Below the pieces are notes generated by a model, which saw only the letters and a program-made list of their open reading frames with translations, made no database searches and was not told where the DNA came from. A stretch of DNA of 64,000 bases from Acanthochlamys bracteata (lineage: Eukaryota > Streptophyta > Magnoliopsida > Pandanales > Velloziaceae): contig CM034134.1 of NCBI GenBank assembly GCA_019914995.1, positions 1,134,145-1,198,144 on the forward strand, written 5' to 3'. This document shows, in pieces, positions 1 through 12,700 of the stretch. Within the stretch, counting starts at the first letter, position 1; the number at the start of each line of letters is the position of its first letter. The translations under genes and the position numbers were made by a program.

Positions 1-1756
1 ATAGGATATTTGAAAGTATTTATAAAATAAAATTTTATGAATTTTATTTTTTATTTAAAAATATAATAAAATATATAATAAAAAAATTTTACTATATAAA
101 ATTTTTTATACATTTTAAATTAAGTAAAAATTTTTTTAATTTAAAAATTTATAAAATATATATTAAAAAATTATTTTTTAAGAATTACATGGACTGGTCT
201 GATACTTCGTTGTTGACTACTTATCGTTATCAATTGAGGAAGCTTTTGGTTTTTAATATTATTCATACTTTTGTACAAAAATTGAAAGTGAAAGGAGTAT
301 ACATACGTGTGCTCAACAGGAGTGAAGTGCACAATTACAATGCAGCGCATTGAGAATATTTTTGAAATAAATTTTTTTAAATAAAGAAAAATAATTTTAT
401 TTTTTTAAAAATAAACATATGTAATAAAAAAATATTATTATATAAATTTTCAATAATTTTTTTAATATTTATAAATATATGATAAAAAGTAGATAATCAA
501 AAATTAAAAATTAATAAAATAATTTTTGAATAAAAAATTCTTTGATAAATTAAGCAAAATAAGACGCCACAACCATTGCGAAGGTGCCCTTCAGTTAATT
601 TCTGGCAAATAAAAGATATGAAGTTGATGCATTTGTAGAGCATATTTTAATCATATAAAAATAAATATTATAAAAATAAATTATGTAAAATAATTTATAT
701 TTCATTTGAGAAAAAGTTTATCTCAAAAATAATTTTAAACGTCCCAAAACTCTTTAAAAACTTTTTATTAATTTTTAGTTTATATATTCAATAACTATTT
801 TTTATAGTTTACAAAATTTATTTAAAATTTTAAAAATTTTCAAAAAATTTACTTAAACAAATTTTTCTTTTATTTATTTATTAAAATAAAATAAATTATT
901 TTTATTCAAAAAATTTATTTACTAAGCACACATAAGAAGCTGAACTCATGCAGCGCTGCATTCCAGTGATGAGCTTAAAAAAACAGTGAAGTAGTCTCGT
1001 GAAGAGCACACGCCCATAAGCAGCAGCTTTTGGACGGCTGCTTTTCCACCTCACTGCTTATGAGACGTGGGAATTCCTTACTTCACCGACCTTCAAATTT
1101 TACCAAGTGTTAGAGCAACTTGTCAGCATATACCCAATTAATTCAACACACCTTCTTCTTCTTCTTCAATGTTCTTCGATCCATAGTTGTAGCAGTTGGC
1201 TAATTTTTTTTATTTTCTATAATTTTTCTTTTGAGTGAAGTTGATATTTTTAAACTTGAAAAATATAAGATTTGTTATATTGCAATAATAGCATGAGCAA
1301 AACTGAAAAATATTAAAAATTTACGTAATCATACATGAATTGCTACCTAATAGAAAGACATATATATAAATCAGAAAAAGATATAATAATTTGAGATTTT
1401 TTACAAAATAATAAAAATAAAAATAAAAATAAATTTTTTTACTAATATAGAGTTTTTTTATATTTTTAAAATTATAAACAAATTATAAACATTTAAAAAA
1501 TTATAAATAAAAAAGAAGAATGAAAAATAGAAAATAAACACCACCGGACGACCTCTTAGTAGTTGTATCAATGATCATTATTTATTCTGTATTTTTATGA
1601 AAAATTATAAAATTAGTTTTATGATTTAATTCGATTTCAAAATTTTTATAAACCAAGTGTGTGCATTCTAAATCTTACATAAAATATCATTCATTTATTA
1701 ATTTCCTCAAAAGAAAAATAAAATAAAAAACATTCCTATCTAGCTCGTTTTCTCTC
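1..1756. other. AT-rich intergenic DNA with MITE remnants
   Basis: No gene is seen. The stretch is very AT-rich. Positions 1-180 and about 345-550 are low-complexity A/T blocks of the kind that form the interior of the small AT-rich elements elsewhere in the window (compare 22363-22622 and 59053-59280), but clear paired ends are not visible. Positions 930-1190 are less AT-rich and may be upstream regulatory DNA of the VIT gene; no motif there is specific enough to name. Confidence 0.5.
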
Positions 1757-1764
1757 TATAAATA
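1757..1764 (+). promoter_or_regulatory. TATA box of the VIT-like gene
   Basis: TATAAATA lies 79 bp upstream of the chosen ATG and is followed by a CT-rich leader (CTTCTTCTTCC), a common plant core-promoter and 5' UTR layout. The motif and spacing are seen; use as a promoter is inferred. Confidence 0.6.
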
Positions 1765-1842
1765 AAAAGCGCCTGTTCTTCTTCTTCCTAACATTCTACT
1801 TTTATTTCATTTCTTTCTTCTGCGCTCACTCGTTTGAAATTA

Positions 1843-4722
1843 ATGGGAACAGAAGCAGTTGAAGGATGGGACATTGAATCCCAGCAACAAAAGCTGCTAC
1901 TTGAGAACCACAAGGAAAAACACTTTACGGCAAGTGAAGTCGTTCGCGATGTGATCATCGGTGTCTCCGATGGTTTAACAGTTCCGTTCGCTCTTGCCGC
2001 GGGTTTATCCGGTGCAGACGCGCCTTCTTCTCTTGTGCTTGCTGCCGGTCTTGCTGAAGTTGCCGCCGGCGCTATTTCCATGGGCCTTGGTGGGTAAGTT
2101 CTGTTTTCTGGTTTTCATTTTATTAGTATTATTACTTTTTGTTGAGATCAACTTAAAGATTCATCTGAGATTGCTTAAATTTTGATTAGTTTTTTATTTT
2201 ACAAAAATCTTGTTTATTGAAGTTTTTAAAACGAACTTATTTTTTTTAATTTAAAAAATAAAATTAATATATAAAAAATATAATGTATAATTTATTATAG
2301 TTTTAAATTTCTGAACATTTTTTTGAAAAATATAGAAATCTAAATAACTTGAGTTCTTGCATATGCTTGAGTTTTTTTTTCCCCCTCTCTGTTGTTGCAT
2401 GTATGATTGTTTACAACATATATTTGCATGGCATTTATTATAGGTTTTTAATTAAAATTTGACATTTTTTTGGTGTTGTTTCTGTGAGAAATTAGATAAT
2501 GTTTTATGTATCAAAAAAAAGAAGAACAATTTAAGTTTCTTATCACTTAATTAAACAAAGATTTATTTCATTTAATTTTCCGAAACTAGAATTTTTCTTC
2601 ATGAATTGAAGATAATTATTTTAAGGTGGCTCGAACGTTCCTGGCTATCTAAAGCAATGTTTTTGGATTTAGTCATGAAATACATTTCGTCTCCACGTTA
2701 ATTAAAATTCCAAATTTATTATGTATGAACATTTGGAAAATTGGACTACGTGAAAATATATAATCGCTTAATTGAATGGCTATAAAATATAACGTAATTA
2801 TTCTTATCAACAAGATCGTTGGATTAAATCATAGCAGTTCGATCGTTTAATCGGATGGTTGAAAAAAGAGTTTATATCTCTCATATATGTATAACTCAAG
2901 TAAAATTATTCTTTCTATTATCTACAATTTTACTAATTTCACATATATATAATACATACATATTCTGGACCTGGTCGTTCAAGAAGTAAACATCACACAC
3001 GTACCAGGGCGTGTGTGATTGTCTTGAACTGCATGAATGATAGTGAGTTGTTGTTAATGTTTTGTTCTGCTCCCGTTTGGTTCTTATTTAATATGGTTTT
3101 TATATTTTTTCTTCAACGGCGCGTTGTTAAGGGATGAACAATTTGGTTGCCTTAACTTTGGTAAATACATATATGGAATGGACCCAACTACTATGCATTC
3201 AGTCAGGAATTGCAGCTCTCAGTTCGGTCTTTATCGACTAGCTTTTCAGTCGGCAATTAGCTAGTTAATTCAAGTTTGTATTTTACAGTACCATGCTGAT
3301 CGAATTTTTCGTTTAGTCGGTAATTGGTTCATCGACTGGTGTTTACTACCAAAATGCTGACTGCCGTTAGTTCCGTTTGTAATTTACTTTGCAGACTCTT
3401 TTTGGCGTGTGCTGACTGTTTTTTAGTCGGTGATGCTGGTATTTTTAGTAGCGACTTTATTGCATACTTAAAAAAAAACACACGAATAAACGAAACCAAG
3501 GATTTGTTGATCTTCTATATGTGTTATTATCGTGCATGGTAATAAGTGTTGCCACCTTTTATTTACTTCTATATCTTTGGTTTAACTTGATTTAATTAAG
3601 GTTCGACATATTTGTGTTTCATTTTTTATCAGATATCTGGCTGCTAAGAGTGAAGCGGACCATTACATGCGTGAGATGAGGCGAGAGCAAGAAGAGATCA
3701 ATACGGTGCCTGAGACAGGTGATGATCAATTATATTGAGATTTCATAGCGGTATCGAGTATATATCATAGATTTGGATGTGTTCTTTCATATCTGGAAGT
3801 GAAATTTTTTACCAGAAGGTCACTTCTAGGTGAACTTTGATATTTTTAGCAATAATTTACTATATATATTTACTTCACTAACTTTTCTAAAAAAATAATT
3901 TTTCCAAAAGTCACTTCTGTGAAAGAACACACCCTTATGTTTTAAGATGAATGTAGAGAATATATCATAGATTTTGGATGTGTTCTTTCATATCTGGAAG
4001 TGAGTTTCTTTTACCAAGAAGTCACTTCTAGGTGAATTTTGATGTTCTTTGCAATAATTAACTATATATATTTACTTCACTCACTTTTCTTAAAAATAAA
4101 TTTTTCCAAAAATCACTTTTAGCTGCAAAAGAACACACCCTTGTGGTTTTAGATGAATGTCGTAACTATTGGATGATCCTGTTGAATGAAAACAGAAGCA
4201 GCAGAGATCGGAGAGATACTTGCAGAGTATGGCTTAGAGCCACATGAGTACGCACCAGTGGTGAACTCCCTCCGACGGAATCCACAAGCCTGGCTCGAGT
4301 TCATGATGAAGTGAGTCCCAATATATACAGGTTTTATATTAATTAGCCTTCAATACATGAGATGAAGAACATAACTATTCAACATGATTGTATTAGTCAA
4401 ATGTGTTTCGAAAAATTTCAGGTTTGAGCTAGGATTGGAAAAGCCTGAACCTACAAGGGCATTAGTAAGTGCCCTAACGATCGCCTTTGCATACATAGTA
4501 GGCGGACTTGTTCCCCTCCTTCCTTACATGTTCATTCCAATTGCTCAAAAAGCTATGTTCACGTCCGTCGGAGTAACACTTGCAGCTCTTCTCTTCTTCG
4601 GCTACGTCAAGGGACGCCTGACCGGTGATACACCCTTAAAGAGCTCTATACAAACTGGTTTTGTAGGTGCATTAGCGTCTGCCGCAGCCTATGCTATTGC
4701 CAAAGCCGTCCAAGCTTTCTGA
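1843..4722 (+). CDS. VIT1: Vacuolar iron transporter, VIT1-like (4 exons)
   Basis: Exons are 1843-2093, 3633-3718, 4196-4310 and 4422-4722. All junctions are GT-AG and keep the frame, giving 250 aa, the same length as Arabidopsis VIT1. The family moves Fe2+ (also Mn2+) into the vacuole, probably by proton antiport. The N-terminus HFTASEVVRDVIIGVSDGLT is the diagnostic first membrane helix, followed by GLAEVAAGAISMGLGGYLAA. Exons 2-3 encode the charged cytosolic metal-binding domain (EADHYMREMRREQEEI, then ETEAAEIGEIL), rich in Glu and Met. Exon 4 encodes the last three helices, and the protein ends IAKAVQAF. An in-frame TTG nine bases upstream is ignored because the ATG at 1843 starts the conserved-length protein. 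Intron 1 is about 1.5 kb; intron 2 carries a duplicated MITE. No iron-response element was recognised upstream. VIT1 versus a close VIT paralogue is inferred from similarity. Confidence 0.95.
3755..4160. mobile_element. Tandemly duplicated Tourist-like MITE in VIT intron 2
   Basis: Two copies of a roughly 200-bp unit lie head to tail (GGATGTGTTC at 3775 and again at 3976). Each unit is bounded by inverted ends: left GGATGTGTTCTTTCA, right TGAAAGAACACACCC in copy 1 and a more diverged GAACACACCC end in copy 2. Flanking bases (ATATATCATAGATTT on the left, GATGAATGT on the right) are duplicated as well, so this is a tandem duplication of an inserted element rather than two insertions. The same type of end (GGGTGT...TACCC with TTA repeats) occurs at 50384-50605, which supports a PIF/Harbinger (Tourist) assignment. 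Confidence 0.65.
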
Positions 4723-5255
4723 AAACTGTCCAAGAAAATCCTTCAAGTATCCTTAGGTTCAGAATTTATCCAGCAATGACTTTTGTATGATTATTAACCA
4801 GAGAAAAGAGAACTGTTTTAAAAATGTATAAAGTTTTTCATCTTGATTTGTGCAGGGGTTGCTTTTGCTACTGAAATTCTCTGGTTTTGATGAATTTTGG
4901 TTTTCAGAGATAGCAATATGATCATGGTAATTCTTCATAAAATGATTAGATGAATCCAATTTGCCTAACACTCAAAATCAATTCTGTGATCACAGCTTGC
5001 AGGGGATACATGATATTAAAAGCTAGACCCAATCTTGAATAACATTAGAAAAGAAGTTTAGATTCTTTTTATTTAAAAAATAATTAAATATAATTAATAA
5101 TAAGATTTTATTGTGTAATTTTTTAAAATTTTTTTTAAAATATTGTAAATATTATAAAATTTTATCAAACAATATAAAATAAAAAATTAGAATAAAAAGG
5201 AAAAGTTTATCTAAATAGTTTTTATAATCTAACAGGCAATAGGAAGATTTGCAAT
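4723..5255. other. 3' flank of the VIT-like gene
   Basis: Presumed 3' UTR (about 4723-5000), then AT-rich DNA up to the hAT-like element. No further gene is seen. Confidence 0.5.
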
Positions 5256-6029
5256 CATAGTCGTAAGAATCGGATCGGACATCGAATCAAAAAATTGTCG
5301 GGATTACGATTTTCGGATTGATCCGTTGGATCAACCGGTCGAACTATCGGATCAATAATATTAAAGTATTTTTAACTAATAATAACAACAATTACAGTAA
5401 AAAATCTACTGCCATTATAGCACTACTAACAATAATATCAACAGTAATCATAGCAAAAAATTAAAATATTTTTATTATGGCATCATTATCAACAACAATA
5501 GCAATAACAATCAAAGCAAAAATTAAATTATTGCCACTATGGCATTACTACAACCAATAATAATAATAATAACGAAAATTTATAATGAGAATATTTAAAT
5601 AAATTAGGAGATCAAAAAAGGATAAAATCATAAAATAGATAAATCATAAAAAGACAACTAACTTTTTTAAATATACATATTTGAGTCTAAATATTTTACA
5701 ATATAAAAATTTAAAAATTACTAATAATCGATATTTACAAATAAGAGATAACCAATTATATTTTTACATTATCACATCCAAATGCAAAATCTAAATTACA
5801 TATCATTTTTCAACATAAAACTATTAATAATTATTTTGAATTAAATATATCATCAATTTACAATCCGGTTTGACCCGGACGGGCGGGTCGATCGGGTTGA
5901 AACGAGTCAAATCAGGTTGAAACGGATCGATTGCATAAACGATTTTTTTGTAAATTCAGATTGATTTACCGTCTGGATCGACGGTTTTTAGGTCGATCCG
6001 AATGGTTTGGTTCGGATCTGATAACTATG
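5256..6029 (-). mobile_element. CATAG-ended non-autonomous hAT-like element, copy 1
   Basis: Begins CATAGTCGTAAGAATCGGAT and ends ATCTGATAACTATG. Both ends match the element at 6093-6699 in reverse, so this copy is inverted relative to it. The GC-rich subterminal parts contain many CCGG/GGATC/GACCCG motifs; the interior is AT-rich. Flanking octamers TTTGCAAT and CTTGCGAC match at 5 of 8 positions, a weak eroded target duplication. About 5360-5590 holds degenerate repeats of roughly 75 bp built from ATAATAACAACAAT and GCCATTATGGCA-like motifs, shared with the copy at 37700-38408. No coding capacity. Confidence 0.75.
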
Positions 6030-6092
6030 CTTGCGACACCACTCGAGCTTGATTGATTAGATTTCTCTAACCAAATTAGGGGATCTTTTAAG

Positions 6093-6699
6093 CATAGTTA
6101 TAAAACCCGAACCGGCCCACCCCGATCGACCCAAAAAACCGTCGACCCGGAGCGTAAACCGGTCCGGGTTTATTATAAAATCGTTTATGCAATTAATCCT
6201 CTCTGACCCGCTCGTCCGGATCGAACCGGGTTAAATTAAATTTTAAAAAATTTAAATTTGTGATATATTAATGCAAAAATAATTATAAGTAGTCTTATAT
6301 TGAAATATAATATATAGTTTAGATTTTATATTTGGATGTGATAATGCAAAAAAAATAAGTTTTTATATTTCATTTGTAAATATTTATTATTAGTGATTTT
6401 TAAGTTTTTATATTACTAATTTTGTTAAATTGTAAGAAAAAATAAAATTATTTTAAAACAAAGAATTTCTTTTAAAGTTTATTAGTTAAAATATTTTTTT
6501 TGTTTTTTATATTTTTTGTTAGTTTATTTTTTCTTTTATGCCTTCTAACAAAGAAAAAATTTATTATTTTATGCATTACGGTCAACACTTTAGTATTTTT
6601 GACACGACGGTTCAACCCATTGATCCGACGGGTCAACCCATGATCCGTTGATCCGGATAGTTTTTCAGTTCAATATCCGGTCCGATTTTTACAACTATG
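6093..6699 (+). mobile_element. CATAG-ended non-autonomous hAT-like element, copy 2
   Basis: Begins CATAGTTATAAAACCCGAAC and ends CCGATTTTTACAACTATG, flanked by a perfect 8-bp direct repeat CTTTTAAG (6085-6092 and 6700-6707). An 8-bp target duplication and an end fitting YANNG are typical of the hAT superfamily. The subterminal 90-150 bp on each side is GC-rich (CCGGTCCGG, GACCCG) and the core is AT-rich with no ORF. It lies 63 bp from the inverted copy at 5256-6029. Confidence 0.82.
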
Positions 6700-7254
6700 C
6701 TTTTAAGTGCTTACAATAAAATATTTTAAATTTATAAAATAGTGTTTGAAAGTTTATTTAAAAAGGTGAGAATTTTTTTAAAATGAAAAACTGAATTTAT
6801 AAACTCCATGACTAATTCTGAGTAGAAGTTGGAAAGAATTTATTATTTTTTTCGCTTGAATTTTTTATTTTATATTTTTAATAAAGTTTTTAGAATATTT
6901 TATAAATTCTTTTTAAAATTTAAATAATATAAAAAAACTCTGTAATGTGAAATATTTTTATTAATTTTAAATCAAAAAAATTAAATATTATTTAAAATTT
7001 TTTTAAATAAATACTCGCAAACATTTCCTGCTGATTTCAGCACTACTTATATGTATTCCATTGATGGAAAACCATATTATACAAATTTCTCTAAATTTTC
7101 TTGTAATGTACATTCCTGTGCTCTTGCAAGAGTTTTGGACGCATCTACTTGAGCGAACGTAAATTTTAAAAAAATAAATTCCTAAAATATAAATTACTAA
7201 CAAGTAAATTCCAAATAAACTATAAAAATAAATTTATAAAATTTACATAGAAAG

Positions 7255-7625
7255 TGACTTCAAATTATCCTAATATAACCTTTTGAAAAAAAAATCACTT
7301 CCAAAATAAGATAATTATGCTTTTTGTTTTCTTTATAAAAGGAGTGCTTATTAAAGTAAAACTTTTTAAAAATTTTTAAATATATTGTTTTATAAATATT
7401 TTAAAAAATAAAAATTATATATATAATTATTTTGATAATCTATTCAAATTATCCGAAAATAATCTTTTGAAAAAAAGTCACTACCAGAATAAGGTAATTA
7501 TGTGTTTTGTTTTCTTTATTAATAGAGTGCTTATTGAAAAAAGAATTTCTGAAAATTTTTGTTAATATATTAATCTATAAGCGTTTAAAAAATAGAAGTT
7601 ATATATATAATTATTTTATAATCTA
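7255..7625. repeat. Two-copy tandem duplication, period about 184 bp
   Basis: AAATTATCC at 7262 recurs at 7446, and the downstream text CTTTTGAAAAAAA, TTTGTTTTCTTTAT, GAGTGCTTATT and TTATATATATAATTATTTT follows in the same order in both units. The copies differ by scattered substitutions and short gaps. No function is apparent. Confidence 0.7.
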
Positions 7626-8894
7626 TATTTTGTAAAATTTTAAAAAAATATTTTGAAAAAATTATGCATAATTTTATTGTAGTTGAAAGGAGCTTATTGA
7701 AATTATAAGCAATCCGAACATGCATTACTGTTTATTTTAACTTATCAGAAAAATAATTTTTAATTTTTAATTTTATATTATTTAATATATATTTTATAAA
7801 TATTTAAAAAATTTATTTAAAAATTTAAAAGGTGTAGAAAATTTCTAGGTAGTGAGTAGTGAGATCTTTTATTATAAATTTTTATTATATTTTTAGAATT
7901 AGAAAAATACAACTTATTAAAAGAGATAAAAATATTTTATATTTAAAAAAAATTTGATTTTATAATTTACTTTCAAATAGACACTAATATAGCTGAAAGT
8001 TTAAGAGGGAGACCATATTCGTGCCAGGTCATAACAAAAGTTGATATTATAAACATGTTGATTAGAGTTTCAGCATATACTTCGTTCCTATTTAAGTTTT
8101 CTACTTTATTTTCAAATCCCAAAGTTATTACTTTGCCAAAAGTGGAAAAGATAGTTGCGGGCTGGGCTAAAATTATATTGTTGGGCTGGGCCGCCAATAT
8201 TTACTCGTACTTATAAGTTACAGAGAAGCTAAAATGATTAGAAACTAAAAACTAAAACACTTTTTATTTCATATTATAATTTTCATGTTTGCATATAATT
8301 CTAAATAAAATTATGTTAATAAAATAAAAAATTAGTACACAATTGGTAGCATGACTAAAATTGAAGCATTTAGCAGACATTTTGGCGTTACTTTTTAGCT
8401 GCCTATTATTTTTAATTATATATTTTAAAAATTTTATTATAATATTAAAAAAATTATTTAATAATTAAGAATATATAAAAAATTATATATAATAAAATTT
8501 ATTATTATTTAGTTATTATTATTTATAGAACATTAAAACTTAATTTTAAAATTTTTTTATTTAAAAAAGTTATTCATATAAGTACTTTTAAATATTCTCT
8601 TAACTAACTATTTGGCATTGCTCTTGTCTTTTCATTTTATATTTTTGAATTAATTTTTTTTAGTACTTTATATTTTCTTAAATTTAAAAAATATGTATAA
8701 TATATATGTTATACCATCATTACATATAAAAGTTTTTATTTTCTAGATAAAAAACATTTTTCAATCCCAAACGCTCCATAAATCCAAAACCAAAATATAA
8801 AGAATATATTTATTTATAAAAAACAGAAAGAAAGAGAAAGATACCAAAAGAGTTTGGCATCGATCAAAAACAAGATTCTTATTTTGAGATTAAT

Positions 8895-9041
8895 CTACCC
8901 GAAACTTGTACGTCTCCTCCAAACCATGAAAACAAACTCTATCTTGTTCCGAAATATACGGACCGGAAAAGCGTCCGACAACTCACTGCTATTGAGCTTC
9001 TCCTTAACGCGAATTATTTGCTGAACTGCCACTATCTCTTG
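8895..9041 (-). other. Coding-like orphan stretch (possible terminal exon or gene relic)
   Basis: Reading the minus strand gives 49 codons ending in TAG with protein-like composition, running from QEIVAVQQIIRVKEK to IEFVFMVWRRRTSFG. It is GC-normal, unlike its surroundings. I do not recognise the family. An AG just upstream could serve as a splice acceptor, but no upstream exon was found between here and PYD1. It could be a relic carried in by a transposon or a chance ORF. Confidence 0.25.
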
Positions 9042-9748
9042 TAGTAATCAACTGTCGGCTAATGTTATCGTACAGATTATCCCTTCTTTTATTGTAAATG
9101 AATATTTTGCAATATTGTGCTTCTAGTAATCAAATATTTGTAACTGTTCATAGATATTGTGATTTAGAATTACTAATCCTTAAGGGCTCAAATTTTTTTT
9201 TATAAGTAGCTTAGAATTAGCCGTTTTTTCGAATTAGAGTACGTCGAAAAATGCTCATAAAATATAGTTTTTTCAGAACAAAAATATTTTAAAATTAATA
9301 CTATTTTTTATTTTAAAAAAATAAAATAAATATTAATAATATATTATTAATTTTATTAAAAAAACAAGTTTTAAACGGCAAATAGTTTCAAATTTGAATA
9401 CATGATAACCTTGTGTGGCTTTTGTTATTAATTAAAAACAGAATTGAAGAGAATAATATTATATTAAATTTTTATTAAATATTATAAACATGTTTCCCTA
9501 TTTAAGTTTTCTAGAAGTTAATCTCTAATTTTTTTTTCTTACCAATAATGGAAATCTAACGATCATTATAAGAAATGAATGGTATTGTAAAATAAAATCT
9601 TAGATGCCCTATGTTACAAAACCTACATCATCATCTTCTTCTTCCCTCCACTATCAACTATTTAACAGAAACAACACAACACAACAGAGACGAAATAGAA
9701 AAAAAGTTTTTTTTACCAATCAAAGAAAAAAGAAAAAAACTTTCAGAG

Positions 9749-12700
9749 ATGGCATTGATGAATTGCAGCAGCAATAAAGGGTTTGCGGGTCGGTTAAAAA
9801 CTTCATTACCGGAGCACCGTTTAATTCCTCTCCGGAAACTTGCGGCTATGGTTAGAGTTCAAGGATCATCAGTAGCGACAGGAGAGAAAGAACCTGATCT
9901 CAGTGTTCGGGTTAACGGGTTAGAATTACCAAATCCGTTTGTGATTGGATCCGGTCCGCCAGGGACTAACTATACTGTGATGAAGAGGGCTTTTGATGAA
10001 GGGTGGGGAGCTGTTATTGCTAAGACGGTGATGGTCTTTAAAATCTTTATTTGATCATGCCTTTCTGGAAATTCAAAATTTTGATTTGGTGATTGGAATT
10101 ATGTTTTTGTGTTGAAATTTTTGAAGAGATTTTGGTAAAGATTGACTCGTTATGTACATTTTGATTGGTAAAAAACAGATCGTTGAATTCCAGAATTGAT
10201 TTTTAAATTTTTTTTATATTGAATCTAAGTTTGAGTGCTGAAATTTCGGAGAGTGTTGGCAAATTTTGAATCCTTTTTAGACTTGATAGTTTTGTTCCCA
10301 AATCTTTTTTAGGCAGGTTGGTTTTGTTTGGTTCTTGAAGTCAAGCTTTGCTTCTGCCGATTGAAATGAAGTTTTTTTAGTGTTGAGAGTTGGAGGGACA
10401 TTAGTACAAACTGAATCTTAATAGGCTACAAATGTTTGACTATCGGTTGATTATATAGATTCTTGGGGATTCTCATGACTCTTGGTTTAAATTGTAAGAT
10501 AGATAAGAAGATTATATAAGGAGCTGTATATGGAATTTTTTGATTCTTTTCTCTCTAAATGTTTATTCATTAGTAGAGATGGGTAGAGTTTCTTCTTTGC
10601 TTTAGGAGGATTTGTTTATGTTTTTAAATTTATTGGCTTACTTGATTGACAGGAATCAATGTTGAGTGTGAAAAAAATGAGTTCTCAAATGGCTTTTTCT
10701 GTACATTATGGTCCATATTCTTTATTTAAATTAAAAAAGAAAATATAAAAAAAAATCTGTATTCAAAAGAAGAGTTCAAATTCTGTTACTGATGCGATAT
10801 GATCATTTTCAATATTAACTTTAATCTTTAAAGCGAATGTGTGAGTAATGCGATCTTTTGTGTAAAAGGGATTGAATGTTGTAACATGCATTCTAATATG
10901 GAGGGTGAGAATATGTGTAGCGTATAACATCTAAGATATGTCCATCAGAACTTTCTTGACATTTTAACAATCAGAGAGAAAGCAGTGGAACCAAGTGAGA
11001 AGTTCAATTCTTTAATGTGTAGGTGCAGGCAACCTTTCCCTTGATTGTCACCATGTTTACAAGATGATTGTGCATAGCAAGGCATGAGATTAAAATTAGA
11101 AAGTATTTCCAAGAGATCTCTCAGCTGTAGAAGATATTTTCTATTTACCCTTGGCAAACCATGCATTGATATGTTTACTTATGCAATGATGTACTTCATT
11201 CAGACTTAGTATTCCCTAGTAGGGTTACCATTCTTTTTATTTTGTAACAAATTGCAGGTATCTTTGGAAGCTGATAAAGTTGTAAACGTAACTCCTCGAT
11301 ATGCCCGCCTTAAGGCAGGATCAAATGGATCAGTGAAAGGACAAATTATCGGGTGGGAAAATATTGAGCTCATCAGTGATCGCCCACTAGAGACTATGTT
11401 GAATGAGTTCAAGCAATTAAAGGAAGAGTACCCTGACAGAATACTCATTGCTTCAATTATGGAAGAATACAACAAAGATGCATGGCATGAACTCATTGAA
11501 AGGGTTGAGGCGACTGGAGTGGTATATTTGTATCGTCTCTTTTCTTACTAAAATGTTTCATCGAGTTACCCTTTCTTATACGAAATCTCAATGGTGGTTC
11601 CTTTCCAGGATGCTTTTGAAATAAACTTTTCATGTCCGCATGGCATGCCAGAACGGAAGATGGGTGCTGCAGTCGGAAAGGATTGTGACCTTTTGGAGGA
11701 GGTTTGTGGATGGGTAAACGAGAAAGCCACTATACCTGTTTGGGCAAAGATGACTCCCAATGTTACAGACATTACTGAGGTAGACCTTTTCCCTTCTCTG
11801 GTCAACCCCAACAATTCTTGTTTCACCTTTTCATTACTTTATTTTTCCCATTTGTGAAATAAATTCCTAATGTCCCCGTAGCAATATTCACCTATGTTTG
11901 TTAAATGTTCTGTTCACCTATGTCATCACATACGAAAGTCAAACCACTGCAATGAAGAAACTATAAAGAGATATTTCTTGAAGCTTGAATTGAAAGTATA
12001 ATATGTAGTTCTAAAAGTTGAACGGGATTTCCTATTATTGTGGGTTTTCTGTTTTATCTTTGATAGTATTGAGTTTATATGTGTTAAAGGTTCACTTGGA
12101 CTAGGAGAATCAATATGATTGATTTCTCAGTTCAGTTTTAGAAGTTAAAAGGATTTTTGTGGAGAAACATCACCAGCCTCGTTACGCTTTTGAAAAGATA
12201 TTGTGGAATCCCCCTTGCTTGAGATCTAAAACTGCCCTCCCTAGTTTGATGCAAGAATCAGTTCTTTTCACTAGTTTCATGAATGTAGTTGTTTTACCAT
12301 ATTCGTCTGGCTCTTAAGATTGATATTTCTCTTGGGGGATTTTTATATCTCATTTTTGGGGACTCCATGAAGAAAAGTTGCTAGGAGCTAGAGGTGGTTG
12401 TTATTTGTAGTGTGTAAAACCACAGGTTCATCTCTTTGAAGCTTTGTCAACCTCACAGGATATATGGTTATCCTGTTCTCTTCTATTAATGCATCCTTTA
12501 TTATGACATGCAACCTTAAATCTTGTAGGTCTTCATAAAATCTAAAGGATATAGATACTTGCTCTGCTTATATAGTTAGATGAATATCAATTTTGAGGTG
12601 TTGTCAAGGTAGTGAAACATACTTCTAGAAACAACTGAATTCTTCATGGTCAGATGTTTCTGTTATTAGCAAAAGAAAACTGTGAATTGAAAAAGGAAAG

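Larger units (their letters stand above)
6700..9748. other. AT-rich intergenic DNA
   Basis: No complete gene is seen. It contains a two-copy tandem duplication at 7255-7625 and a short coding-like stretch at 8895-9041, both listed separately. A GC-normal block at 8870-9070 stands out in otherwise 75-80% AT-looking DNA. The PYD1 leader occupies roughly the last 150 bp; no clear TATA box was found for it. Confidence 0.5.

Noticed and set aside
1834-1842. Upstream in-frame TTG as the VIT start
   Set aside because: The ATG at 1843 gives exactly the family length; TTG starts are not expected for this plant gene.
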